Positions 10,586 through 21,550 of a stretch of DNA of 37,852 bases are shown piece after piece. The notes under the pieces are model-generated. The model worked only from the letters and a program-made list of their open reading frames with translations, was not told the DNA's origin and did no database searches. The stretch is from Collodictyon triciliatum (lineage: Eukaryota > CRuMs): contig JBHJMP010000924.1 in the NCBI GenBank assembly GCA_043381765.1, positions 1 to 37,852 on the forward strand, in the 5' to 3' direction. Every line of letters begins with the position of its first letter. Positions within the stretch are counted from its first letter, which is position 1. Both the position numbers and the translations under genes were made by a program.

Positions 10586-13500
10586 TTAGCGAGGCTTTGG
10601 TTTAGAATGTAATGGTTGTGGAGAGGCCGCTGGTTCTGCGCTGGGCGATTCACTCTTTTCTATTGCGTCCTTTTGTCTCTGCTTATAAACTCTATAAACA
10701 ACATCCTCCTTGTTTGTAATGAACGAGCGACGAGGCGGGACTTCGCGAGTGGGGCCTTCATTAAAGAAATAAATAAATAAAGAAATAAATAAATAAATAA
10801 ATAGTGACAAAAATCGTTCAGGTATCAGAAATAAAAATGAATAAATAAAAAAGAAGGGAGAGGTATATAAATTGAACTTTGTATCATCTTAGAATATCGT
10901 TCAGAGCCCAGTAATGATTGAAGGAATTCTGCCTGCTCGCCTGATGAGCTGTTGTGAGGCTCAAGTGACTGTGATATCTAAAATTCACCGCAAGATGGTT
11001 GAATTTATAGTAGCTGTTGCTTCACATATAACAAGAAATAAAAGCGTTCATTCGTTTGTTTAATAAAGTCTACCTGTCCTTTTGTTGGCTTTTTCTTTGA
11101 GACATCCAAATCTGCTGTAAACAACTTTGAATATTGGTACTCGTCCTCACCGATTTGCACGATTTTTTCTGATGCGTACTTTCGTTCCAAGAATCGGCCG
11201 AGCAAATACCTTTACAAATATGGCATGGGCGAACATGCATATATTTACAAAGTATTAAAAAACAACAATTAAATTCATGCTCACTAACATATTCCTCTGA
11301 ATTTTCACCTATGGAATTATTTATATACTCTCAAATATACATTCCTTCGTTTGGAGATACTATATCAAAACACTGCCACAAACATTTCATCATGTCGACG
11401 ATCTTCAAACTCTAATTCTTCTTGGATAAATCTGTCTCGGGCATCTGAAAGTTCCTGCAGATCTTTTTTCATTGTAGATCTGAGAAGATAACACAACCAG
11501 TAATTATTTTCTTTAAAACACAAACGTCACGACATCAAATAGTAATGGGTTTGCTAGTGAGTGCAAATCACGCAACAAAAAATTGTTGAATATATATACT
11601 TTCTCAATCGTCTCATTACCTTAGCTTGGCACATGCGAGCACGAGCTCCTTATTACTCATGTCAGATGTGTATTGAATCTATATGGAAGAGTAAATATCG
11701 ATACAGATGCATTCTGTAAAATACCATCACATATAAATTTAGGCACTCTGCAATTGGTTTGTTGCAACTCAGTTAGAGGATTTTCTTTCAGTATATTATC
11801 ACACATCGAAATAAATGCAGTAATCACCTTCTTCTCATCAGGAAATGGAGGAATCATCTTAAGTTGACGGCGCGGTCTCTCTTTTACTGTTATCGCAGCG
11901 GCTTGGGCCTCCATCTTTGCCATGACTTCGGCATCCGCTCGTGATATCTTTGTCCTTAGAATATTAAAAGTAATAGTTATCTGACAGTGGGTATAAGTCA
12001 AGGTAAAGCATTTAAATTTGATTATTTGGTAATCATAGAAAAAATACAATCAGGAACTGAATAGTTTTTGTACAATAACTTCAATATGGATTGTCTTTAT
12101 AAACAAATAATTGAAAGACGAATGTCTTACTTGGATTTGTCATCAAATTTGGCAATAATATCGTCGGGTGGTTTCCCATATACCTGAAACAATAACAATT
12201 TTAATAATAATAGGGTAAATAAATCGCTAATAATTAGCAAGGCTTTGTAATCAGCTATTCATCTTTCCTACACCTGATAGAATAATAATTGAAAAACAAA
12301 ACCTTGGACTTTTCCATCATTTTCTTGTAAGAGTCTTCAACTTGTGAGTCACTTTTGCGTGATGCTATTTGTCGCAAGTTTTGTCGCAGTGTGAGAAGTC
12401 GTCGTTTGAAGTTCTCTTCATCGATTCGTTTGTTGTCCTATTAATACATACCTTAGAATTGTTTGATGGGTGATATGTGTTGTTTCAAATAGGAAAAAAA
12501 AAATTCATAAATAATACTGTAGAATTAAATAGATTTCTCTGCGAACCTCTGCTATGAGTGCTTTAATAGCTTTTTCTGAAAGGTTGGACATTTCCTTGGG
12601 CTGCTTCGAGTTGAAGTCAACAGCTGTGAAACGAAAACGTTATTATTGTGCAAGAAGATAATTTCTCAACTTATTGCACAATAAGATGAATAAACACGGC
12701 ATCAATATGTATATTTTGTAACCGTTTTCAAGATTCAATATCTGAAATGCGTCAACAAGATCGTCGACTTGAGGGGCCTGTAAAACCATTGTTGTGAGGA
12801 TACTTTTTTTTTGTATCACCATCACATTTCATGACTTTGAATCGAATAAAAAAAAAATCATCATTTTCCAGGAACTGTATTGGTACCCTTCGAGAATACA
12901 AAATAAAAAAAAGGCGTTAACCAAATATTTACTTCACGGATAATAGCACCCCAATCCTTTCGATACCCAAATCCTTTCCAATCTTCGATGGTAATCAAAT
13001 CAGCATTCTTTTCCTATTTGGGGGTACAGTCATGAATAATACATGGCTTTAAATAGCAGAGTCGGCACATTAAGTATGATGTTATAAATCAAAACAAATC
13101 AAAACAAATCAAAACAAATCAAAATAAATCAAAATAAATCAAAATAAATTAAGATAAATTAAGATAAATCAAAACAAATCAAAACAAATCAAAATAAATT
13201 AAGATAAGTACATGAAGATAAACAAATGAAAACCTTGAGTTTTAAATACTCATTTCGCAGTATTTGAACAAAGTCAACTTTTGCTCGAATTTTACTCTTC
13301 TTCTTTGACGATAATTGCACCTCAGCTACATTTGTTTGACTGGATTTATGTGCTGAGCCATATAATTATAAGGGCAATCACCAAATGCATAAGAAATAAA
13401 AGTAGCTTTACGAGTGGTTTAGAGTCGATGATTTTTTTTATTAAAAATTAAAAACATTTAAGACAGCCATATGAACCTGCTTCACTCGTTTGGTTAAGAA

Positions 13501-16500
13501 GTAGCATATTTCGTTGCAACTGGTAGCTGAAGAAAATTATGGAATAGCGAATTTTATTGTTACAATTTCAACACCGCGCTCGAATTTTGGTAGTCGCTGT
13601 ACTCAAAATTGTTTGTTTCATTTATTCAACGTTTTCCTGTATTTTCAATATATGAGTAGATTTAAAGGCTACCCAAACTCATCTGACGACCCACGAAGGT
13701 GCGGATATGTTTCATCCAACTCATCACACAATCTTCGGCTTTTTTGAAGGGCACCTAGCGACTACAGAGAATTGCAAACGATGATTGTAAATGCTTAGTT
13801 TTACCAGTCAACATTGAAATATGTGGCCATCTGCTTGTTTATATTTCTGAACAAACTGGTGATATATATATTGAAGGTTTTACTGAGCTAAATGTCTCGT
13901 TCTCTCTCATTGAAGATGTAAATAGGTCATTTTCATTCTCTGTTTCCTATAATGTGCCCCTTAATTAAAATATGAAAGAAAAATGGAAAAGGCTCGAGGG
14001 GAAAATATCTCGTATTTGTGAATGAAAATACGTGTAGCATTTTGGATGTAGGCGTTGCGTGGTCCTTTGGGGATAATGCTAAAGAGCAGAGTCTCAGTTC
14101 ATTGAGTGAACTTAATTTTTTTTTAATATGTAGTAAACATATACATAAAGAAGCGATAAATATGTATGCACATTCATACGCATGTCACTCTGCCTAGGCA
14201 ATGCAAGTTTCAGTAGAGTAAGACGGTCGGAACGCTTCAGGTCCTCTTCATCAACCTTTTGATTTCCGAGCACCAGGAATGAAGGCGTGTTGTGCATTAA
14301 GGCTGTACACTCGATTTATAAACCAATATATCAAGCACAAACCTCTTCGTCATCGTAGATGTACTCGTCCTCTTCAAAACTTTCCTCATCACTTTCACCG
14401 ACATACAGCTCAGATGGTTTTTTGTGTTGTTTCCCCAGCGCGTCAAACTCTATCGCGCCATCTTTTTTCCTTCCGTTCCTATTTATTGCTCCCATATTAG
14501 CTTTATGTATGGATCTATTGTGAAGACAGCATATTCGCATAATTTCGAACAATTTTTTTTAATAATAAGAAAGATCCGATTTTTTTATTCTTCCTTTCAA
14601 TTTTGTGCAGGATAGTGAAGATGTTGGCAATAAGAAAGATTCGATAGAATTTGGTTGGGAACTGGATACCTTAAGAATTGCTCCACCCATGTATTCAGAT
14701 CTTTGTCCCTATTGTAAACGAAATGCAACATAAGAAAAAGAGTACCAACTTACTGTTTCATTTTTCTTGGGACAAAACATGCTACTCATTGTCTCTCTTG
14801 CGCGACTGTCTGGTTTTTTCATATTGAACAAGCTGCATCTCAGTTCGATGTGAAAAGTTGGCTTCGTCAAGGAGAGCCTTGAGAAATTCCTGTATTCTCC
14901 CAGAGAAATCAAATTTATTACATGAAAAATGACTCTGGACTCTTGTCTTTCAAATGTTTGTTTTTACCTTCCGTGCAATATCCTGAGAGGATAATCTCAT
15001 CGTTCTACTTGCGATTCGCGTAATCTTCTGATCCCTTTATTTGATTTAATGTTATTTCATTTGACTTTGGAACAAATGAATGAGCCAGGTAAGCAGGTAC
15101 GAATGATGCATATTCTAAATTGAAGGTCAAAAGTTCACCTCTCGAATTTTCTTTTCCATGTTTTCATGTCTAATTTTATCTCTTCAGCAGCTAAATTTAT
15201 TTCATCCACGGTGATTGGGGCGTCATTCAAGTCTGACAAACTACACATCAAATTTCAGTGTATATCTAGACCAAGACAGATACAAAAAAATTTTTCAAAA
15301 GACTTGTACGGTCTTTATTCTTGTTGCCAAAGTGATATGAAAAATAAAAATAAAATTTCGACTTATTCGGTACGAACCTGCGGAATGGGCCGCCTGGGCG
15401 CGGAGTTGGAGCTGGTCGTAGCTCAACCGCTATGGCCTCGCTGATAGCCCTATAGAGTACTTTTGATGATTGATGTCTTTCACTCTTCCTTACTTTTTCT
15501 TTTTCATCCGTTAATTAATTTACAGGAAACGAGAGCGCCATCATTGCTCTGATTTCATTCAACCTCCTCTATCTGCCCAATACACCAGGGAGAATAAAGA
15601 AAGGAAGTAGAAAACAAAGAAAGTAATAGAATGCAAACCATACGTAAAAAAATAAACTAAAAAAAGGGCAAACTTTTCACTGTAACGAGTGATGTTCGAG
15701 TGTCCCCTGCCGGATGATACGGAGGCAGACTGGATTATATGTGATAGAGCAGCAGATTGCCCGGTTGAAGAGTTTGTACTCGCGTTCGGAACTTGAGGCT
15801 TCTGACTCAAAGGAACAAGTTTTGCAGTCCTGTTTTTCATATATTACGAGACCAGGGCATTTAACATTGTTATATTAAAAAAAAAAGTGAAACCCAAAAA
15901 GATAACAATAAAAAAATAGAGAAAATGAAAGCCAGAAATGAGTAACCATATAATGCAATCAAACCTGAGATGAGCAGAAGAAGGACGTGTTGATTGGTGC
16001 GCATTATTCCCAGTATCGGCTGAGCTGTTTGCAGAATGCATATTAGCTCTTAATTTGTGCTGCATTTGTCCTTCTGGTGTTGTCCTTCCAAGAGACTGCA
16101 CCGGAGGAGTGGACGAAGCACGTGGATGCGGTTGACTATGGTGTGATGTTTGATATGACACGGCCTTGGGTGCTTGCTCTCCCACATCATGAGCTGTGGG
16201 TATTTCCTCACTGGGCGCGTCTTCCGCCTCAAGTTCATCGGGGTCGATAAATTGCGAAAGTTGGCCGTAAAGTTTCGAGAGGGCCGGTGATACATACTTT
16301 TTTCAAGAAAAGAAGTAAAAGATGTGCTATCCTGAAACTCTTGTTTGTTTGTTTGTTTGTTTGTTTGTTTGTTTGTTTGTTTGTTTGTTTGTTTGTTTGT
16401 TTGTTTGTTTGTTTGTTTGTTTGTTTGTTTGTTTGTTAATTAGAATGAAAATAAATCCATGTTTAAGTTATGGCTAATTCACCTGTCTCTTCTTTGGTAC

Positions 16501-18498
16501 ATTAGGTGCTTCTTGGTGTATCGAAGAGGCATTCCGACTGTCTATTTTTGGGTCGATTGGAAATGTCTTCATGTTGAACTCAAGCAAATCTTGGACAGTA
16601 AAGTCTGATGTAACAGTAAGAAAAATGATGAATTTTTTTTGTCCCTGAAATAATTACGTGCATAAAAGATACAAATATTCAAATTCCTTGAGAAGGAACT
16701 GGTCTCGGGATATTATTTAAGTGATGAATGATGTTCGCTAGAAGACCTTTGTATTTTCCTTGCCGAACGGTGGCAACCAAGAATGCCTCTATCAGGTACA
16801 CTCGTTGGTTGACAAAGGCGATTGGGTTATACCGGATGTCAAGTTTGGTTAATCTTGTAAGTGGTGCCAATGCCATAATGTCAAACTAAACAGGAAGACA
16901 AAGTTTATACGCTATATTTAATCATAATTACATAAGCACCGCAATACTTTATAATATTTTAGTGAATTCGTCGCATTTCATCATTCTTCCTGCATTCTTC
17001 GACTGGAAATAAAATTGAGTTGAATATTGACGGTTTCATTACCACGTCTAAGAGATGGTTATGGCTCAAGTCGAGTTCCTTGAGCAGTGGAAGAGAACTA
17101 GCAAATCTGGGTGCCAGAAAGTAGTTTTTTTGTGCGCAGCAGTGTCATTCAGTTGTTACTTATCGACTGGTCTCAGATGATTTATGATTATATAAGTACA
17201 AACTCTGCTCCTGGAATGGTTTGAATGGAGTTGTGGCTGATGTTCAATGATTCAAGCGACTGGAAGCGAAATATAATGGGTGGAAACACTTGAATTGTCT
17301 CTTTTGTTAGGTTCAGCTTTGGCATTCTTACGAGAAGGTCATCTGAAAATGTCTAGAGAAAGAGCAGCATGATTAAGAATCAAATATTGAACGAGGAATA
17401 AAGGCTTTTACATGAACAAAATAACAATTGAACGATGGAACACAAGAATAGGTACATAAATGTGCATGTTAAGTCTAATTCGCTAATAGCGATGGAATTT
17501 CTGTTTGAGAAGAATAGTGTGCCGAAATTAAGTTTGGATATACTTCCATCAGTGTTCGGATACTAGAGGGCATATTATGCTGGTCACGGACTGAAATGAT
17601 TGGTGGTGTTGAAACACCCGAGGAATCTTTCGAAGACTTTACGGACTAAAATGAAAAATAATCTTATGAGTAGGATAAAACTCTATCTATCGATTCATTT
17701 GGACGATAGTAATATTCAATATCTTTTGGAAGATATATTGTGATATATTGATGTAACATATCGGAGAGCAGGGAGAAATTGCAGGGGTATGGTAAGCTCT
17801 GTTAAATAATATGTGTACGAAGGATACCGTTAATTCATCTCCTCTTATATTCTCGGAGGTATGGTGAGATGCAGATGTGGATGCTCCGTCATGATCTGCA
17901 CGTGACCAAAGAAAAATAAAGATATTAGCTAAACAAAACTGAGTATTTGCCAAGTCTCATCATTCTCGAAAAACGAATCAATCAAAGTAATCCATTTTGA
18001 ATTATGATAAAGATGAAAAAAAAACTTTGGAATCGAAATCTAATTGCTGTGTGTAATATGATTTTTTAAACTTCATAAGCATTTATTTCCACGATTCTTT
18101 GAAGAAAAAACACTACATGACAGCAGGTTTCAAAATGAATAAAGAAATGAATTAGCTGATAAATAATTCACATATATAAATTCTCGTGTTTACCATCTTT
18201 CTGTCTTATATGGTTATGGTTGTGTGATGCCATATTCATCACAGCTTCCTCCATGAGTTTGGGCATAAAAGATCGACGATCAAGCGGACCAGATGCAAGA
18301 ACGGAGTCGAGGCGCTTACGAGAAGCCCTCATCGCACTCCCTGAGACCAAAAAGGATAGGAAAAGTTTCAATAAGTAATTCGCCAATCAAACAAAACAAA
18401 ACAAAACAAAACAAAACAAAACAAAACAAAACAAAACAAAACAAAACAAAACAAAACAAAACAAAACAAAACAAAACAAAACAATACAAAACAATACA

Positions 18499-18529
<31 letters not shown>

Positions 18530-18858
18530 CAAAACAAAACAAAACAAAACAAAACAAAACAATACAAAAAAACAAAGCAAAACAAAACAAAAAAAGGAGA
18601 GGAAAGGTCAGCACAATAAAGACGTAAAGACTTACCTGGGGCGAATGCATTAGACGCAACCCGATCCCGCAGCACGCGTGTGGACAGAGTCGAACCTCTT
18701 CTTTCCAAACCAGTGGGTATGGATCGAGACGCGTCGCTCTGCAGAGCAGCTGGGTTGGTTGATTGGCCTTCAAATCCCGCGCTCTGCATCGGACTAAGAC
18801 AGCAAAAGCGTGACGATTCACATCGTAATTCGTAGGAAGCCGTTTCCTTATGATGCAT
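10586..18858 (-). CDS. Leucine-rich repeat plus coiled-coil protein, function unknown (31 exons, about 1161 aa)
   Basis: Exons 5'-3': 18858-18636, 18340-18194, 17895-17828, 17645-17544, 17352-17204, 17106-17043, 16885-16747, 16604-16483, 16296-15965, 15829-15674, 15449-15378, 15240-15139, 15034-14968, 14889-14786, 14708-14670, 14514-14343, 14255-14180, 13754-13673, 13526-13477, 13352-13234, 13013-12933, 12777-12723, 12623-12547, 12437-12303, 12183-12131, 11954-11828, 11678-11620, 11479-11372, 11209-11074, 10977-10878, 10755-10586. All phases agree. Residues about 180-300 are LRRs (LESLNISHNSIQTIP, LKELDLSHNHL, LTKLDIRYNPIAFVNQRV with a cap-like end). Residues about 300-500 are Ser/Pro/Gln-rich and disordered. 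From about 500 on the protein is helical and charged, with an acidic patch (ESDEESFEEDEYIYDDEE) and several coiled-coil-like stretches; the end is Pro-rich. I do not recognise the family; a scaffold role is only a guess. An inner Met (MQSAGFEG) could be the true start. A break at 15.5-15.7 kb into two genes is possible but less economical. Confidence 0.75.
10767..10802. repeat. AAATAAAT run at the last exon boundary
   Basis: Short (AAAT)n-type run just upstream of the acceptor of the last exon (10755) of the LRR/coiled-coil gene. On the minus strand it forms the pyrimidine-rich lead-in TTATTTATTTC before the splice site. Confidence 0.8.
13088..13205. repeat. 10-bp AAATCAAAAC-type tandem repeat
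   Basis: About twelve copies of a decamer alternating AAATCAAAAC, AAATCAAAAT and AAATTAAGAT, inside the intron 13233-13014 of the LRR/coiled-coil gene. Register is kept while bases vary, so it is older than the pure arrays nearby. Confidence 0.9.
16342..16437. repeat. (TTTG)n tetranucleotide array
   Basis: About 24 copies of TTTG without interruption, in the intron 16482-16297 of the LRR/coiled-coil gene. On the transcribed strand it reads CAAA. Confidence 0.97.
17646..17827 (-). other. Intron with U12-like donor (GTATCCTTC)
   Basis: Intron 3 of the LRR/coiled-coil gene starts GTATCCTTC on the minus strand, which equals the U12 GT-AG donor consensus over its first eight bases, and ends TTTTAG. 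A clear TTCCTTRAY branch motif is not visible near the acceptor, so type assignment is weak. Confidence 0.35.
18391..18594. repeat. (AAAAC)n pentanucleotide array
   Basis: About 200 bp of AAAAC copies with two similar interruptions (AATACAAAAAAACAAA near 18495 and 18561), in intron 1 of the LRR/coiled-coil gene. It is the reverse complement of the TTTTG array at 20,670-20,980. Confidence 0.97.
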
Positions 18859-19179
18859 TATTCGTAGTTGCAGGAAGAGTCACGCACCCTTCCAGTTGCT
18901 TTATAACAGCATATTATTAAAAAAAAAAAAAGAGACGCTAAAGGAAGCAAAAAAAAAAAAAAAAAAAAAAAAAAAGAGACCCAAAAGAAAAAAAAAAAAA
19001 AAAAAAAAAAAGGTATATCCCGGCTGCTCCTGAGACATCAAGCCAGATTATTTTGTGAGTCCGCGTTTGGGAAAAGAGTTCGTTGGATATTTCCAGATAT
19101 GTAATTTATGAAGTATTTGGTTAAAGAGGGCGGAATCACACGGTGCGTTTGGTGTATTCCGTTCTGCATCGCCCTGCGG
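18859..19179. other. Intergenic: LRR/coiled-coil upstream and BAR downstream region
   Basis: About 320 bp between two tandem minus-strand genes. It contains two A-runs on the + strand (18915-18930 and 18949-19011, broken by AGAGACCCAAAAG), which read as T-runs on the transcribed strand. No gene is seen. Confidence 0.7.
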
Positions 19180-21202
19180 CTAAGCGCTGCGTGTTTGGAG
19201 TGTGTCCAACGCGGGTTGGAACTCAGTGGCGAGCTGGTCGCACATTTTGATGTGGGAAGCGAGAGCCTAATTTTAATATGTAAAATATATTCACATTTTT
19301 TTCTACATACTTGATATACTCAACGGGTTGATGAGGGTTTATCTTTTACACCTTTTTTTTATCTTTATCTTTTTATATTTTTTCTGAGTGTAATTTTTTT
19401 TTCTTCTGTAAAATATCCAAGGAAGAATAACATCTCACCTCTCGCAGAGGAACTTCTGCATCTTGAAATCTTCTATTCCACGCGTCATACATTTCGCGCT
19501 TTAGTTTGAAATGTTCGTATTCAAATGCTTGCTTCTTGGAGAGTAGCTTGGCCTCATTCTGAGTTGATGTGCGATTATATTTGAAGATTGAGAAAAGAAA
19601 TAGAAATCAATATGGCAAAGGCAAAACAATATTAATTTACTTGATATTTTGTGGACTTCAATATCATTTTTCTTGAGTAAAAAACAAAAATAAAAGAAAG
19701 AAAAATGGTGATGGAATCAGATGAGAAAGTTACTCGAGGAAGACGCTCAGGGTCTGAATCCGCATGCATTTGAAGGTCTTGGACTTTGTTGAGGTAAAAC
19801 TCATAATCAAGCTCCTTGTTTTTTCTATCCTCCTCATTTTTCTACGAATGGAGTCACAACAGGTGAATATGACCGGCAACAGAATAATTTCGTTATAGAG
19901 TCGTCATGATATGATATTGGGGGAAATCTCAATATCCTTTGTTCCGTTTATGTAAAGAAACCTTGAAACTGTCCCACTGCTCCAAGTATTTCGAATATGG
20001 AGTTAACGCTTTCGACAAGAACCTTTCGACCTTATAGTATGTAAGATACCGTCATACAGACAAGGGCGCGAAAGATTGCAAATATTATAAGGAAAGCAAG
20101 GTTTTTGCACGCTTATTCGTGTAATTGCGTACCCTGCCGGATTTTTCCTCAGGGTCTCCGTGGCTCTTTGTCACAGTGTGGAACTTGGTCGCGGCCGGCC
20201 TTACTGTAGACTTGCTCTCCGTACAGTCAATAATGTGCGAAGACAGGCGATACATAACAGCGCTCAATGCTATGAGAAAACAAATCAAAGCTGTGCCGTA
20301 ATTCGAAAAATAAGACTCGTGTGCAAACACGAGAAAAAAATGGCGATTTGTTGATATGGAATATGCAAGGTACAATCGAGGGCTCATGAAAGACTGCAAT
20401 AGAAGAAAATATCGCTGATTCCTGTAGAAATGAATTATACGATTTTGTGCTGTGAGAAAAATGGTGGTGTAATAGTGGTATACTTCTCTGCGAATCCAGG
20501 TACTTTTTCATCTCTTTTTCTATACAGTCAGATTGGTGGGATAATACCACCACTTGATTGTACATCTTATTGTATTCCTGTGATAAATATTATTTTCATG
20601 AAAATATTTCCCATCAATCTGAAAGACCAAATGAACTACAACACTCGACGTTTTTTTTTTGTTTCGTTTTGTTTTGGTTTGGTTTGGTTTGGTTTGGTTT
20701 GGTTTGGTTTGTTTTGCTTTGTTTTGTTTTGTTTTGTTTTTGTTTTGTTTTGTTTTGTTTTGTTTTGTTTTGTTTTGTTTTGTTTTGTTTTGTTTTGTTT
20801 TGTTTTGTTTTGTTTTGTTTTGTTTTGTTTTGTTTTAGATTGCTTTGTTTTGTTTTGTTTTGTTTTGTTTTGTTTTGTTTTGTTTTAGATTGCTTTGTTT
20901 TGTTTTGTTTTGTTTTGTTTTGTTTTGTTTGGTTTGGTTTTGTTTTGTTTTGTTTTGTTTTGTTTTGTTTTGTTTTGTTTATTTTATTTTATATTATATT
21001 ATAAAGGGAGTGTTTTCTTAAGTCTTGTACCTCATCGTAAGGTGTGCTATGTCTTTCCTTGTCAAACTTTCGCAGCGTCTGCAAGCAGTGGGTATTAAAG
21101 ACAATAGAGACAAACAATAGAGAAAACCATTCTAACGCCTCTCACCTTCTCCTTGGTGCGTCTCAGCGATCCCTTGATTGAAGTCCACGATTCACTCGCC
21201 AT
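19180..21202 (-). CDS. BAR-domain protein (8 exons, 239 aa)
   Basis: Exons: 21202-21146, 21078-21031, 20577-20484, 20269-20133, 20030-19962, 19841-19734, 19558-19439, 19266-19180; phases agree and the sum is 239 codons plus stop. The whole protein matches the length and layout of a single BAR module: amphipathic basic start (SIKGSLRRTKEKTLRKF), DKERHSTPYDE, the helix with CIEKEMKKYLDSQRTLSAV, the middle helix YSKYLEQWDSF with LDYEFYLNKV, and the last helix AFEYEHFKLKREMYDAW. BAR dimers bind and curve membranes in endocytosis. The Rvs161-like layout lacks an SH3 domain. Membership rests on heptad pattern and KKYLDS-type residues; subfamily (N-BAR versus other) cannot be decided. The intron after exon 2 carries the TTTTG array. 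Confidence 0.82.
20652..20998. repeat. (TTTTG)n / (TTTGG)n pentanucleotide array
   Basis: About 340 bp inside intron 2 of the BAR gene. It starts with TTTGG copies, becomes TTTTG, and contains the interruption TTTTAGATTGCTTTG twice (about 20834 and 20886, 52 bp apart), showing that a multi-copy block was itself duplicated. Poly-Phe/Val/Leu/Cys frames across it are not genes. Confidence 0.97.
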
Positions 21203-21550
21203 GTCGAGAACTAGAACCTGAACCCTGTCGACTTTTATTTTCTACTTTTTGCAGCTTATTTTCATTCTATTTTTTTTTGATTTATTTGTGATTTATTTGT
21301 GATTTATCGACATCACATTATATATATTTTCTGTTGATTCGTGATTGCCTTCGTTTGCAGATAGATCAGCCGCGGCACAAAGTAGGAGGCTTGCTTTATT
21401 GGATGCCTGATTCGGTATGAGTAAACAGAAAGGGCTTCGTAGCCTTTGGACAAGGCGGGAGGAGGAAAATGGTTGACAAGCAGAAAAGATAGATGGAAGG
21501 GTTGTTTGGACAGGTTATTATCCCAAAGGGCATCCCACGGGATATAGTTT
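21203..21550. other. Intergenic: BAR upstream region
   Basis: About 350 bp between the BAR start codon and the stop of the PC-esterase-like gene, both on the minus strand. A frame on the minus strand stays open through here but is out of frame with the upstream gene after its TAG. No separate gene is supported. Confidence 0.55.

Noticed and set aside
15544-15572. Boundary between two separate minus-strand genes (stop near 15559, ATG at 15544)
   Set aside because: The two would be about 12 bp apart and the second gene would need a poor, very short intron. Instead the donor at 15674 and the acceptor at 15449 match in phase and give a continuous protein (SNITRYSEKAISEAIAVEL).
16679-16746. Read-through end of the LRR exon (GLLANIIHHLNNIPRP...)
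   Set aside because: It stops at a TGA and leaves no donor in the phase needed by the next exon; GTCTTC at 16746 gives a continuous KYKDFTVQDLLEF reading.
18293-18858. Open frames of 70-180 codons rich in Phe/Val/Leu/Cys or Lys/Thr/Asn over the AAAAC array
   Set aside because: They are translations of a pentanucleotide repeat inside an intron; only the 5' part (18858-18636) has protein-like sequence and a splice donor.
20430-21098. Plus-strand frames rich in Phe-Val-Leu-Cys over the TTTTG array
   Set aside because: Repeat translation in the antisense of a BAR-gene intron; no start context, domain or splice support.
21313-21550. Extension of the PC-esterase-like protein (RNYIPWDALWDNNL...) downstream of its TAG
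   Set aside because: It is out of frame with the Cys-rich last exon, and the only splice pair that could reach it would need an intron of about 18 nt.
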